A stretch of 30,678 bases of DNA from an uncultured Eubacteriales bacterium (GCA_905201285.1 CAJKNM010000012.1:1-30678), one strand, 5' to 3'; positions 8,169 through 16,986 are shown, counted from the stretch's first letter. Notes: generated from the letters alone by a model not told the origin. Translations and numbers: made by a program.

Positions 8169-8528
8169 ATGCTGACAGTTATAATAGGTTTTTTAAGCGG
8201 AATCATCAGTGGAATGGGCATAGGCGGCGGAGCAATTTTGATACCCGCTCTGATTCTGACTTATGGAATCGAACAAAAGCTTGCTCAGGGAATCAATCTC
8301 GTATACTTTCTTCCGACTGCGGTTATAGCGCTTATTGTTCACATAAAGAAAAAAAACGTAGATATAAAAACAGCCGCGATTATCGGCGCCTGCGGAATAA
8401 TCGGCGCGATAGGCGGCTCTTTGATTGCTATGCGGCTGTCAAGCCATAGTCTTCAAAGGTTTTTCGGTATATTTCTTCTTCTTATCGGAATCCGCGAGAT
8501 TTATAAAGGAATCAAAACCGATTCATAA
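8169..8528 (+). CDS. TauE/SafE family permease, C-terminal half-protein
   Basis: This is the partner half of the split permease (119 residues). It starts with hydrophobic segment LTVIIGFLSGIISGMG, then the repeated family motif GMGIGGGAILIP, then segments around INLVYFLPTAVIALIVHI and AAIIGACGIIGAIGGSLIA, and a C-terminal helix RFFGIFLLLIGIREIY. GGAGG at 8157-8161 sits well placed ahead of the ATG. Both halves carry their own glycine motif, consistent with the internal duplication of full-length family members. Its 3' end is only 5 bases from the convergent aroE stop, with no terminator visible between them. Confidence 0.85.
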   Translation: MLTVIIGFLSGIISGMGIGGGAILIPALILTYGIEQKLAQGINLVYFLPTAVIALIVHIKKKNVDIKTAAIIGACGIIGAIGGSLIAMRLSSHSLQRFFGIFLLLIGIREIYKGIKTDS

Positions 8529-8533
8529 TACAG

Positions 8534-9367
8534 TTATAGGTTATTTATCACCTTTTCATACATCGCCTGCATATCAAGCTTTCTTTCGAGATAATATTCA
8601 TCGGCGGCGAGTGCCTGAAATATCAACATTCCCAATCCGTTTTGTGTTTTAAGGCCGATTCGCTCTGCTTCTTTAAGGAGTGTTGTTTTCGGCGGATTAT
8701 ATATCAAATCGGATACAAGCACACCCTTCGGAAGCGCGTGTAAAAATTCAAGATTTTCAAAATCTCCCCGACAGCCGCTCATTCCGAGCGGAGTGGCGTT
8801 TATAAATATGTCGGCGTCTCCGCAGCTTTCCGAAAGCTCTTCAAATGCCGCAAAGCTCAGTTCTGTATCGGATATGCCGTCCGCCGCCGCGCAGAGCTCC
8901 CTCGCCTTGCTTTGGGTTCGGTTTATGACGCAAACACTCTTCGCGCCTTTGAGCGCGGCCGCCGTCACGAGCGTTCTGACCACGCCGCCCGCGCCGAGTA
9001 TGACGATTCTGCTGTTTTTAAACTCGTATCCGCTTCGGTTCAGAGAAAGCTCAAACCCCCGGCCGTCGGTATTAAAGCCCGAAAGGCTTCCGTTATTTAC
9101 ACAGACGGTATTGACCGATTCAGAAAGCCTCGCATCGTCAGAAATTTCGGAAAGAAATTTTAAAATATCAACCTTGTGCGGCATTGTCAGATTAAATCCG
9201 TCAACTCTGTCAGAAACCGCGTGCGCTATGTATCTTTTAAGACCGCCCGCGGCTACCCTTACCTTTTTATATTCATATTCAACACCGAGAGCCGAAAGCG
9301 CCGCCCCGTGAACCGCGGGTGACAGACTATGCTCTATCGGATCGCCTATTACCTCAAGTCTAATCAT
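8534..9367 (-). CDS. aroE: Shikimate dehydrogenase
   Basis: AroE reduces 3-dehydroshikimate to shikimate with NADPH. The 277-residue protein carries the substrate motif SLSPAVHGAA near residue 14, NLTMPHKVDI with the catalytic Lys, NTDGRGF with the catalytic Asp, the nucleotide loop GAGGVVRT (usually GAGGAARA), INATPLGM, and the terminal NGLGMLIFQA. The start at 9367 is supported by AGGTGAG just upstream and by homology (MIRLEVIGDPIEHSLSP); longer in-frame extensions run into aroQ and are not plausible. The ATG overlaps the end of aroQ by 8 bases, indicating translational coupling. It is the last gene of the aromatic operon. Confidence 0.96.
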   Translation of the reverse strand: MIRLEVIGDPIEHSLSPAVHGAALSALGVEYEYKKVRVAAGGLKRYIAHAVSDRVDGFNLTMPHKVDILKFLSEISDDARLSESVNTVCVNNGSLSGFNTDGRGFELSLNRSGYEFKNSRIVILGAGGVVRTLVTAAALKGAKSVCVINRTQSKARELCAAADGISDTELSFAAFEELSESCGDADIFINATPLGMSGCRGDFENLEFLHALPKGVLVSDLIYNPPKTTLLKEAERIGLKTQNGLGMLIFQALAADEYYLERKLDMQAMYEKVINNL

Positions 9368-9806
9368 TTTGCTCACCTTTAATATTCTCGGCGAGATACT
9401 CAATGGCAAGCTTATAACCGTCAAAGCCCAATCCGCAAATCTGACCGATGCACGACGGTGCGGTGACCGACTTTCGGCGGAATTCCTCTCTCTTGTGAAT
9501 ATTACTCAAATGGACCTCAACAGCCGGAAGCTTCACCGCCGCAAGTGCATCCGCTATAGCATAGCTGTAATGCGTATAAGCGCCCGGATTTATCACAATT
9601 CCGTCCTGCGTACCGAGGGCATAATGAATATAGTCAATTATGTCTCCCTCGCTGTTGCTCTGAACGACAACAACCTCAACCTCAACGGATTCGGCATAAT
9701 CCTCTATGTACTTTTCAAGGTCTGAATATGTCTTGTTTCCGTATACCTCCGGCTCTCTTACTCCGAGCATATCGAGATTCGGGCCGTTTATAACCATAAT
9801 TTTCAT
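9360..9806 (-). CDS. aroQ: 3-Dehydroquinate dehydratase, type II
   Basis: This enzyme converts 3-dehydroquinate to 3-dehydroshikimate. The 148-residue length and sequence match the small dodecameric type II family, not the AroD barrel type. Visible motifs are INGPNLDMLGVREPEVYG (with the active-site loop Arg and Tyr), QSNSEGDIIDYIH, the catalytic region GIVINPGAYTHYSYAI, and VEVHLSNIHKREEFR with the catalytic His. It starts 3 bases behind aroK and overlaps aroE by 8 bases. Confidence 0.97.
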   Translation of the reverse strand: MKIMVINGPNLDMLGVREPEVYGNKTYSDLEKYIEDYAESVEVEVVVVQSNSEGDIIDYIHYALGTQDGIVINPGAYTHYSYAIADALAAVKLPAVEVHLSNIHKREEFRRKSVTAPSCIGQICGLGFDGYKLAIEYLAENIKGEQND

Positions 9807-9809
9807 AAA

Positions 9810-10310
9810 TCATCTGCTCCTTATCACTCTGACAAGCGCCGAAACTGCGCTTTTTAAATCAGAATTATTTAAAATTTCGGTACTGCACGCGCGCCTATAG
9901 CGTCTGTATCTCTCATTATAAAGCCGAAAAATCGTGTCTTTTCCGCTTTTCATCAGCGGCCGCTGAGAACATTCAATGTCCTCAGCAATTTTTTCCGGAG
10001 GGCGGTCGATAAACACAACCTCCTCCCCGCTGTTTTGAAGAAGCTCAATATTCTCTTCTCTTACTACAATTCCTCCGCCGGTCGATATGATTTTGTCTCC
10101 GCCGCCTGAAAGCTCTTTTTTCAACGTCTCGCTCTCGATATTTCTGAAATATTCCTCGCCGTCACGGCTGAATATTTCAGAGATAGGTCTTTTCTCGGCC
10201 TTTTCGATTTCACTGTCCATATCAACAAACTTAAGGCCGAGCCTGTCCGCGGCAATCCTCCCGAGGGTGGTCTTTCCGCAGCCCGGCATTCCTATTAAAA
10301 AAAACTTCAT
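9810..10310 (-). CDS. aroK: Shikimate kinase
   Basis: AroK phosphorylates shikimate at O3 with ATP. The 166-residue protein is of normal length and has the Walker A loop GMPGCGKTT at residue 8, the DMDSEIE acid motif, RNIESE with the shikimate-binding Arg, the STGGGIV loop and the lid region QRPLM. Its ATG overlaps the pheA stop codon by 4 bases (ATGA), and aroQ follows after 3 bases. The gene may also be called aroL, but the synteny favours aroK. Confidence 0.95.
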   Translation of the reverse strand: MKFFLIGMPGCGKTTLGRIAADRLGLKFVDMDSEIEKAEKRPISEIFSRDGEEYFRNIESETLKKELSGGGDKIISTGGGIVVREENIELLQNSGEEVVFIDRPPEKIAEDIECSQRPLMKSGKDTIFRLYNERYRRYRRACSTEILNNSDLKSAVSALVRVIRSR

Positions 10311-11479
10311 TTTTCTTCCCCCGAACTTGCGGTGCTTCTATAGTTACCCAGGATTCTGAAGTCCTGTGTTTCCTCCACTGCCGCATCGGTTATCGACCTG
10401 ACCTCATCGTTTGAAAGACAACCGGTATAGTCGGCATAAAACCTGTACTCAAACGGCTTTCCGTTCACCGTTCTGTCGGCTATCGGCCGCGATTCAAGCT
10501 TCATAAGGTTAAGTCCTCCCCGTGCAAATGCGTCCAGAACCCTTGCCAGCTCGCCGCTCTCGTGCTTTAATGTAAACATAACGCTTATCTTATCACAATT
10601 TGAGTCGATGTGGGGCGCTTTTGAAATTACAGCGAACCTCGTTGTGTTTCCGTTGCTGTTATTAATATCCTCGGCGAGAATTTCAAGTCCGTAAAGCCTT
10701 GCGCTTCGCCGTGCGGCAATCGCCGCCCTTGAGGGATCACCGCTGTCGGCTACCATCCTTGCCGACAGTGCCGTACTGTAATATTCCTCGTGCGTCACCC
10801 CGCTTAGTGAATTCAAAAAGTTACTGCATTGCAGGAACGCCTGTTCGTGTGAATACACCGTTTTTATGTCGCTGAGGCTTGACCCCTTTATGCCCATAAG
10901 GCAATGTCTGATAGGAACGTATATCTCACCCACTATATAAAGGCCGTATTTGACAAGCAAGTCAATAACCTCGGAAATCGTTCCGGTTGACGAATTCTCT
11001 ATCGGAAGCACCGCATAATCCGCCTTTTCTTCATTCAGCGCGGTGTAAGCATCTTCGAACCTTGACGCATAAAAACGGTCACAGTTCTCGCCGAAGAAGC
11101 CTATTGCCGCTTCCTCGCTGTATGCCCCCTCGCTTCCGAAATACACAACCTTAGGATTTTCTTTAATCGGTTCCGACTTTTTAAGCAAGTCAGCGCTGTG
11201 AATACGGTTCTCCGAATCAGAAAGAATCTTGCTTTGGCGCACGCGGCTTATCGTCATAATCGAGTTAAAAAAGTCATGCACCTCGTTTTTCATCTCCGAG
11301 GTTTTCTTCACTTTGTTTTCAAGCACTGCCTTTTCACGTTCCGCATCGAAAATCGGCTTTCCGACACGGCGCTTGTATTCGGCAACGCGGCCGCAGACCT
11401 TCATTCTTTCAATAAACAGCGGCAGGAGCTGTGAATCTATCTCATCTATTTTATCTCTCAGCTGAATAAGCTCGTCCAT
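10307..11479 (-). CDS. pheA: Bifunctional chorismate mutase / prephenate dehydratase
   Basis: PheA makes phenylpyruvate, the precursor of Phe, from chorismate via prephenate. The 390-residue fusion has an AroQ-class chorismate mutase domain (residues 1-90: LRDKIDEIDSQLLPLFIERM, KPIFDAEREKAVLE), a prephenate dehydratase domain (about 110-285: YFGSEGAYSEEAA, LPIENSSTGTISEVIDLL, NGNTTRFAVIS containing the catalytic TRF), and a C-terminal ACT domain (about 295-375: HESGELARVLDAFA, LESRPI). The ACT motifs indicate allosteric inhibition by Phe, as known for the family. It lies 15 bases behind aroC and overlaps aroK by 4 bases. Confidence 0.96.
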   Translation of the reverse strand: MDELIQLRDKIDEIDSQLLPLFIERMKVCGRVAEYKRRVGKPIFDAEREKAVLENKVKKTSEMKNEVHDFFNSIMTISRVRQSKILSDSENRIHSADLLKKSEPIKENPKVVYFGSEGAYSEEAAIGFFGENCDRFYASRFEDAYTALNEEKADYAVLPIENSSTGTISEVIDLLVKYGLYIVGEIYVPIRHCLMGIKGSSLSDIKTVYSHEQAFLQCSNFLNSLSGVTHEEYYSTALSARMVADSGDPSRAAIAARRSARLYGLEILAEDINNSNGNTTRFAVISKAPHIDSNCDKISVMFTLKHESGELARVLDAFARGGLNLMKLESRPIADRTVNGKPFEYRFYADYTGCLSNDEVRSITDAAVEETQDFRILGNYRSTASSGEEK

Positions 11480-11494
11480 AATTACCTCCGCCTC

Positions 11495-12559
11495 TCATAA
11501 AATCATATCAAGAATCGCTATCGCCGCCGCAGCCTCTATCACAGGAACCGCTCTATGCACGATACACGGGTCATGTCTGCCCTTTATCTCGATTTTAGTG
11601 TTTTCCATCTTGCTTATATCAACCGTTCTCTGCTCTGAGGCGATAGACGGCGTCGGCTTAAGCGCAGTCCTGAAAACTATCGGCATTCCGTTCGTAATAC
11701 CGCCGTTTATGCCGCCGTTGTGATTTGTATATGTCATTATTTTTTCGCCGTTGGTATAGAACTCGTCATTTGCATATTTTCCGTCCGTTTCGGCGAAACG
11801 AAAGCCCAGACCGAATTCGATTCCCTTAACCGCCGGAACAGAGAACATCATAGACGAAATTCTGCTCTCGACCGAGCCGAAGAACGGCGACCCGACACCG
11901 GGCGAAATCCCGCACACGGCACATTCAACCGTACCGCCGACCGAGTTTTTTTCGCTCCTGTATTTTTCGATAACCGCCGACATTTCATTGCCCTTTGAAT
12001 CATCGATTACGGGAAATTCTTTGTATAGCAATTCATTAAGGGTCTTTTTGTCAACTCCCGCCATATCAAACGGCGTGTCGAACACGTTTTCTATGCTATA
12101 GATGTGTGCGCCGACCTCTATTCCCCTTTCGGAAAGAATCTGCTGTGCAACAGCGCCGGCAAACACAAGCGGCGCGGTTATCCGCCCCGAAAAATGTCCG
12201 CCGCCGCGGAAGTCCCTGCTCTCGCCGTACTTACAAAGTGCGGTGAAATCCGCGTGCCCCGGCCGCAGAAGCTCGGGTGTATAATCACGCGAACGCGTAT
12301 CGGTATTAAAAATCACTCCGCAGAGCGGCGTTCCCGTTGTCATTCCGTTATAAAATCCCGACAGGATTTTAACCTCATCGGCCTCCCGCCGCTGTGTAGA
12401 CAGCGTATTTCTCCCGGGGGCACGGCGTTTCATCCGAAACGCAATTTTATCGAGATCAAGTTTTGTTCCCGACGGGATTCCGTCGATTACAATTCCTATT
12501 CCCGCGCCATGCGATTCGCCAAATATACTGACTCTGAACCTTTCACCCCATTGATTCAT
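11495..12559 (-). CDS. aroC: Chorismate synthase
   Basis: AroC converts EPSP to chorismate and needs reduced FMN. Visible signatures are FGESHGAGIGIVIDG, RRAPGRNTLSTQRREADEV, LRPGHAD, SRDFRGGGHFSGRIT and the C-terminal GRHDPCIVHRAVPVIEA. With the start at 12559 the protein has 354 residues, normal for the family. I chose this ATG because the protein then begins MNQWGERFRVSIFGES as in relatives; a GTG 12 bases upstream would add four residues and lies in the GGTGGTGG that is the likely ribosome binding site. It is 29 bases behind aroA and 15 ahead of pheA. Confidence 0.96.
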   Translation of the reverse strand: MNQWGERFRVSIFGESHGAGIGIVIDGIPSGTKLDLDKIAFRMKRRAPGRNTLSTQRREADEVKILSGFYNGMTTGTPLCGVIFNTDTRSRDYTPELLRPGHADFTALCKYGESRDFRGGGHFSGRITAPLVFAGAVAQQILSERGIEVGAHIYSIENVFDTPFDMAGVDKKTLNELLYKEFPVIDDSKGNEMSAVIEKYRSEKNSVGGTVECAVCGISPGVGSPFFGSVESRISSMMFSVPAVKGIEFGLGFRFAETDGKYANDEFYTNGEKIMTYTNHNGGINGGITNGMPIVFRTALKPTPSIASEQRTVDISKMENTKIEIKGRHDPCIVHRAVPVIEAAAAIAILDMIL

Positions 12560-12588
12560 CTCTACCACCACCGTATATCAATTCATAA

Positions 12589-13842
12589 TTAAAGCTTATT
12601 ATACACCTCAAAGAAGTCGGGATACGACTTTTTAACGGCTTCACCCGCGTCAATAATCGTAATATCCAAACCCTCACAGCGCTGTGCGGCGATGGCAAGA
12701 GCCATCGCGATTCTGTGATCGTTCCGTGACGAAACATTATTTGATTCAAGCACCTGCCTGCCCACAATTTTCAGGCTGTCTGCACCCTCGGTTATATCCG
12801 CTCCGAGATGGCCGAGCTCACTGCAAATCGCTTCTAAGCGGTCGCTTTCCTTCATACGAAGCCTTCCAGCGTTAATAATATTGCTCTCGCCGCGGCAAAA
12901 GGCAAGCAAAACCGAGATTATGGGAACAAGGTCGGGTATTTCACGTGCGTCAACGGTTATTCCGTGCATCACTCCCGTCTGTCGGGCGCGGATTCCGCCG
13001 TCTTTCTCTTCTATCTTCGCCCCTGTTCTTTTTATTATATCAATAATCTCTCTGTCACCTTGAAGGCTGTCGGCCGACAGTCCCTCACACACAACGTCTC
13101 CGCCTATTGCACCGGCAACAAGGAAAAATGCCGCCTGTGAATAATCGCCCTCAACGATAAAGTTCTGTGCTTTATAGCTCTGTCCGCCCGGAATAACATA
13201 ACGCATATAATTATGATTTTCGACTCTGATTCCGAATTTTTTAAGCACATCTAAGGTCAAATCGATATATCCCCTTGACTCAGCTGTCGTTGTCACAATT
13301 ATCTCGCTGTCACCCTCGGCAAGCGGAAGAGCAAACAAAAGTCCTGTTATAAACTGTGAGCTTATGTTCCCCTCTATCTCATACGCACCGCTTTTCAGCT
13401 TTCCGTCGAGATACATACAATTCCCCTCGGTTATACAGCTTATACCGTGCATACTAAACATTTTAAGATACGGTTCCATCGGTCTCTGCATAAGCCTTCC
13501 GTGACCGATAAGCTTGATTTTCTTTCCCGAAAGCAGGGCTATCGGTATCAGAAATCTAAGCGTCGAGCCGCTCTCGCCGCAATCAATCTCAATATTGCCG
13601 CCGCTCCGCTTTCTCGTTCCTATACTTACCCTGCCGTCTTTTTTACTATAGGTATACTTGCTTCCGAGAGCGCGTATTCCGTTGAGCGTCGCCTCTATAT
13701 CCGCCGACAACGCAACGTTACCTATCGTACAGTCGCCCTTAGAAAGCGCCGCCGCAATAATTGCCCTGTGTGCGATGCTCTTTGAGGGCGGAACCTTAAC
13801 CCTTCCTTTGAGCATTCTCGGTTTAATCGTAATATTATTCAT
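12589..13842 (-). CDS. aroA: EPSP synthase (3-phosphoshikimate 1-carboxyvinyltransferase)
   Basis: AroA joins shikimate 3-phosphate with PEP to give EPSP. The 417-residue protein shows PPSKSIAHRAIIAAALS (substrate-binding Lys and Arg), CGESGSTLRFLIPIA, GDYSQAAFFLVAGA, the catalytic Asp region IPDLVPIISVLLAF, RMKESDRLEAI and RNDHRIAMALAIA. The start at 13842 is fixed by GGAGG 6 bases upstream. A longer in-frame extension to 13911 begins inside the hairpin between aroB and aroA and is not supported. That 105-base gap, with its long stem-loop, is the only large gap within the operon. Confidence 0.96.
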   Translation of the reverse strand: MNNITIKPRMLKGRVKVPPSKSIAHRAIIAAALSKGDCTIGNVALSADIEATLNGIRALGSKYTYSKKDGRVSIGTRKRSGGNIEIDCGESGSTLRFLIPIALLSGKKIKLIGHGRLMQRPMEPYLKMFSMHGISCITEGNCMYLDGKLKSGAYEIEGNISSQFITGLLFALPLAEGDSEIIVTTTAESRGYIDLTLDVLKKFGIRVENHNYMRYVIPGGQSYKAQNFIVEGDYSQAAFFLVAGAIGGDVVCEGLSADSLQGDREIIDIIKRTGAKIEEKDGGIRARQTGVMHGITVDAREIPDLVPIISVLLAFCRGESNIINAGRLRMKESDRLEAICSELGHLGADITEGADSLKIVGRQVLESNNVSSRNDHRIAMALAIAAQRCEGLDITIIDAGEAVKKSYPDFFEVYNKL

Positions 13843-13875
13843 AGTATACCTCCGCCTAAGTCTTATCCGCCCGAA

Positions 13876-13926
13876 CCGATTTTTGAATATATAAACCCGA
13901 AACGGATTCATATATTTAAAAATCGG
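13876..13926 (-). promoter_or_regulatory. Long stem-loop between aroB and aroA
   Basis: Arms at 13876-13892 and 13910-13926 match in 16 of 17 positions, and the loop can extend pairing (ATCCG-TTT-CGGGT). No T run follows, so it is not a classic terminator. A second small hairpin, CCGAT-TAAAT-ATCGG (13944-13958), spans the aroB stop codon. Likely roles are RNA processing or stability; this is an inference. Confidence 0.6.
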
Positions 13927-13947
13927 ACAAGCAGGCCGAACCTCCGA

Positions 13948-15006
13948 TTAAATATCGGATTTCTTTGTCTTACAGATAACGGCGTCACCGATGCTTTTAA
14001 GCAATATCAGATTTATACTGTCTCCGTCGCCCTTTTTATCAACAGCCACGGCGTGTACAAGCTCGTCATGGGAAATATCTGCCGAGGTGGGAAGCCCATA
14101 CTTTTTTACTACCGCCTCTACCTCGTCCGCTGTTCCCGCGGGGGTTATCCCCATACTTTCACCGCGGCGGCAAGCCATAATCATTCCCGCCGCAACCGCC
14201 ATACCGTGGGTGTATGTGCTGAAATTATAATGCTTTTCTATCGTATGCCCGTAGGTATGTCCGAAGTTAAGTATCATTCTTTTTCCTGTGTCGCGTTCAT
14301 CTGCTTCGACAATTTTTCTTTTTATATTACAACAAGTATATACTATTTCAGGAACTTTTGCAAACAATTCTTCATTATTTTCATTATTTTTAATGTTTTT
14401 CAACTCAACGAACAAATTCCTGTCCGCTATCGCGCCGTATTTTATAACCTCTGCCATACCGTCGGCGAGGGTTTCGGGCGGGAGAGTTTTAAGACAGTCT
14501 GTATCAATAATCACCATCTTCGGCTGATAGAACGCCCCGACAAGGTTCTTCCCCTGAGGAAGATTGACAGCGGTCTTTCCGCCCACCGATGAATCGACCT
14601 GAGCCAGAAGTGTCGTAGGAATCTGAACGTATGGGATACCACGAAGGATTGTTGCGGCGGCAAACCCTGTCAGGTCACCCACAACTCCGCCGCCGAGAGC
14701 AATAATCAAATCGGTTCTCGTCATTTTAAAGTCAAGCATCTCGCCGTAGAGCCGCTTTAAGTTATCTATTGACTTCGCACTCTCACCCGCGTCAACAACA
14801 ATCAGTTTTGTCTCATATCCGGAAAGTCCTCTAATAACCTTATCCGCATAAAGCGGAGCAACATTGCTGTCGGTGACAACCGTTATTCTTCCGTCTGATT
14901 TGCTCAGTCCCGTTTCTTTAATCAGCTCCGGTATGCGGTCTAAAAGTCCGCCCTCTATGTGTATATCATATTCCCGTCCGGGGAGGTTCACTCTTAATGT
15001 TCTCAT
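13948..15006 (-). CDS. aroB: 3-Dehydroquinate synthase
   Basis: AroB cyclises DAHP to 3-dehydroquinate using NAD+ and a divalent metal. The 352-residue protein has the NAD-binding loop GGGVVGDLTGFAA, PTTLLAQVDSSVGGKTAVN, the metal-binding Glu in DGMAEVIKYG, and the His ligands in NFGHTYGHTIE and YTHGMAVAAGM. The ATG overlaps the tyrA stop by 4 bases (ATGA). Length and motifs are entirely typical. Confidence 0.97.
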   Translation of the reverse strand: MRTLRVNLPGREYDIHIEGGLLDRIPELIKETGLSKSDGRITVVTDSNVAPLYADKVIRGLSGYETKLIVVDAGESAKSIDNLKRLYGEMLDFKMTRTDLIIALGGGVVGDLTGFAAATILRGIPYVQIPTTLLAQVDSSVGGKTAVNLPQGKNLVGAFYQPKMVIIDTDCLKTLPPETLADGMAEVIKYGAIADRNLFVELKNIKNNENNEELFAKVPEIVYTCCNIKRKIVEADERDTGKRMILNFGHTYGHTIEKHYNFSTYTHGMAVAAGMIMACRRGESMGITPAGTADEVEAVVKKYGLPTSADISHDELVHAVAVDKKGDGDSINLILLKSIGDAVICKTKKSDI

Positions 15007-15890
15007 CTTAAACTCCGTTCCGCCGCCTGTTTATGCGGCACTCTTCCAAGTATGTCAAGCTTGTTCTCACGAACCCTTTCAAGAAGTGAAAAAAGCTTTT
15101 TTTCATCATTGTTATTTATCGCGTCTCTAAAGCTTTCAAGCGACCTCATATATCTGTCAAGCTCGTTTACAATCTGTTCGGGGTTTTCCATAAACAGTTC
15201 CGTCCACAGCTTTGGGTTAATAAGCGCTATTCTCGTGCAGTCTCTGAAGGCTCCCGCTGTGTATGCAAGGTTCATCTTTTGATTAAAATCAAGGCACAAT
15301 CCGCACGCCGCAACGTGCATAAGGTCGCTTGTATAAGCAATAATCTCGTCATGCTCATACGGAGTGCTGACCGCAATCTTCCCGGCGCCCATATATTCGG
15401 CCATTTCATAAATCAATCTTACGCTTTTCTTATCCGATGCGGACGACGGGGTAATAATAAAACCGCAATCCTTGAAGAGTCCCGCTTCGGCGTGTGTAAA
15501 GCCCTCTACCTCCTTGCCCGCCATCGGATGTGAACCGACGTAATAAACGCCGCTTTGCAAGACAGCCTCGATTTCCTTTGATACCCTTGACTTTACGCCG
15601 CAAATATCGGTTATTACCGCACCCGGCTTAAAACACCCGGCGTTATCCTTAACTATCTTGACTATACTGTCGGGATACGTTGCGATTATAACCAAATCCG
15701 CGTCTTGTATCGCCATTTCCGATTCGGGATAAACCTCATCAACAGCACCTCTCTCTGCGGCAAGCCGCAGTGTCTCGGAATCCGTATCACAGCCTGCGAT
15801 TTTCGCATTCCGAAAGCCGTGAAGCGCATAAGCCATTGAACCGCCTATTATTCCAAGTCCTATAACAGCTATCTTAAAGTCACTTTCCAT
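15003..15890 (-). CDS. tyrA: Prephenate dehydrogenase
   Basis: TyrA oxidatively decarboxylates prephenate to 4-hydroxyphenylpyruvate, the precursor of Tyr. The 295-residue protein starts with the Rossmann loop GLGIIGGSMA at residue 11, followed by GCDTD (NAD-binding Asp), the catalytic region VGSHPMAGKEVEGF and a helical dimerisation domain. It lacks the C-terminal ACT domain found in many longer Firmicute TyrA proteins, so this protein has no visible Tyr-binding regulatory domain; control by Tyr may rest on AroF and on the leader attenuator. It lies 13 bases behind aroF and overlaps aroB by 4 bases. A preference for arogenate cannot be ruled out. Confidence 0.95.
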   Translation of the reverse strand: MESDFKIAVIGLGIIGGSMAYALHGFRNAKIAGCDTDSETLRLAAERGAVDEVYPESEMAIQDADLVIIATYPDSIVKIVKDNAGCFKPGAVITDICGVKSRVSKEIEAVLQSGVYYVGSHPMAGKEVEGFTHAEAGLFKDCGFIITPSSASDKKSVRLIYEMAEYMGAGKIAVSTPYEHDEIIAYTSDLMHVAACGLCLDFNQKMNLAYTAGAFRDCTRIALINPKLWTELFMENPEQIVNELDRYMRSLESFRDAINNNDEKKLFSLLERVRENKLDILGRVPHKQAAERSLR

Positions 15891-15903
15891 TTAAACCACC
15901 TTT

Positions 15904-16920
15904 TTATATGTTAAGTCCTATATTTCTGCCCATTCCGGTCATCTTCTTCATCAGCGAGTCGAACTGTGCCAGATTAAGCGACTGTGCACCGTCACAAAGC
16001 GCCTTTTCGGGGCAATTATGAACCTCGATAATCAATCCGTCCGCGCCGACAGCCATTGCCGCAAGAGAAAGCGGCTCTACCATCCAGCTCATTCCTGCCG
16101 AATGTGACGGGTCAACGATTACCGGAAGGTGACTGAGCCTTTTAACCGCCGGAATCGCGCTTAAATCAAGCGTGTTTCTGGTGTATGTTTCAAAGGTTCT
16201 TATTCCTCTTTCACAAAGAATAACGTTTTCGTTTCCGCCGGCTAAGATATACTCGGCAGACATCAGCCATTCCTCGATTGTGGCAGATAATCCTCTCTTT
16301 AACAAAATCGGCTTGCTGCACTTGCCCAGTTCCTTGAGCAGGTCAAAGTTTTGCATATTTCTTGCGCCGACCTGAATCACGTCAACATCGCGTTCAAACC
16401 TTTCGACCAGGGCGGGCGACATAATCTCTGTCACGATAGGAAGCCCGGTCTGTTCTCTTGCTTCTTTTAGAATTTCAAGGCCCTCAAGCGCAAGGCCCTG
16501 GAAGGAGTACGGCGAGGTTCTGGGTTTGTAAGCGCCGCCGCGGAGAAGCTTTGCACCGCTCTTTTTAACTCCGTTTGCAACCTCTGTCATCTGCGTCTCG
16601 CTTTCGACCGAACACGGACCTGCAATAACAGTGAAACCCTTGTCCCTTCCGATTTCGGCATCTCCGACCTTCACAACCGTATTTTCGGGATGGAACTTTC
16701 GGCTTGCCTTCTTGAAAGGCTCGGCTATTCTCATTACCCGATCGACGTGTTCGTTAAGCATAAGCTTGTCAGGGTCGATTTTACCTGTATCACCGATAAG
16801 ACCGAGGACGGTATAATTAATACCCTGATTTAAAACTACGTCAAGACCCATACCTTTAACGTATGTCACCACGCTGTTTACATCCTCTTTTTTTGTTCCC
16901 GGTTTCATTATTACTACCAT
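15904..16920 (-). CDS. aroF: DAHP synthase, type I-beta with N-terminal regulatory domain
   Basis: This is the first enzyme of the shikimate pathway; it joins PEP and erythrose 4-phosphate to DAHP. The 338-residue protein has an N-terminal ferredoxin-like domain (about residues 1-75, ending near VMRIAEPFK) followed by a barrel of the I-beta (KDO8P-synthase-like) type. Motifs include IAGPCSVES, LRGGAYKPRTSPYSFQG, LLKRG, CERGIRTFE and VDPSHSAGMS. In the Thermotoga enzyme the same N-terminal domain mediates inhibition by Phe and Tyr, so that is likely here. AAAGGA lies 10 bases before the ATG at 16920. It is the first structural gene behind the leader peptide and attenuator. Confidence 0.95.
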   Translation of the reverse strand: MVVIMKPGTKKEDVNSVVTYVKGMGLDVVLNQGINYTVLGLIGDTGKIDPDKLMLNEHVDRVMRIAEPFKKASRKFHPENTVVKVGDAEIGRDKGFTVIAGPCSVESETQMTEVANGVKKSGAKLLRGGAYKPRTSPYSFQGLALEGLEILKEAREQTGLPIVTEIMSPALVERFERDVDVIQVGARNMQNFDLLKELGKCSKPILLKRGLSATIEEWLMSAEYILAGGNENVILCERGIRTFETYTRNTLDLSAIPAVKRLSHLPVIVDPSHSAGMSWMVEPLSLAAMAVGADGLIIEVHNCPEKALCDGAQSLNLAQFDSLMKKMTGMGRNIGLNI

Positions 16921-16951
16921 TTTATTTCATTCCTTTCAGATAATTTTTTAG

Positions 16952-16986
16952 AAAAAAAACAGGGCAGGTTCCTTTGAACCTGCCCT
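16952..16986 (-). terminator. Attenuator terminator ahead of aroF
   Basis: AGGGCAGGTTC and GAACCTGCCCT form a perfect 11-bp stem with a 4-base loop (16961-16986). On the minus strand it is followed by G and then eight T residues. It lies between the leader reading frame and aroF, so transcription must pass it to express the operon. Confidence 0.93.

Noticed and set aside
13843..13911. N-terminal extension of AroA from 13911
   Set aside because: It lies in the stem-loop between genes and lacks a ribosome binding site; the start at 13842 has GGAGG at the right distance.
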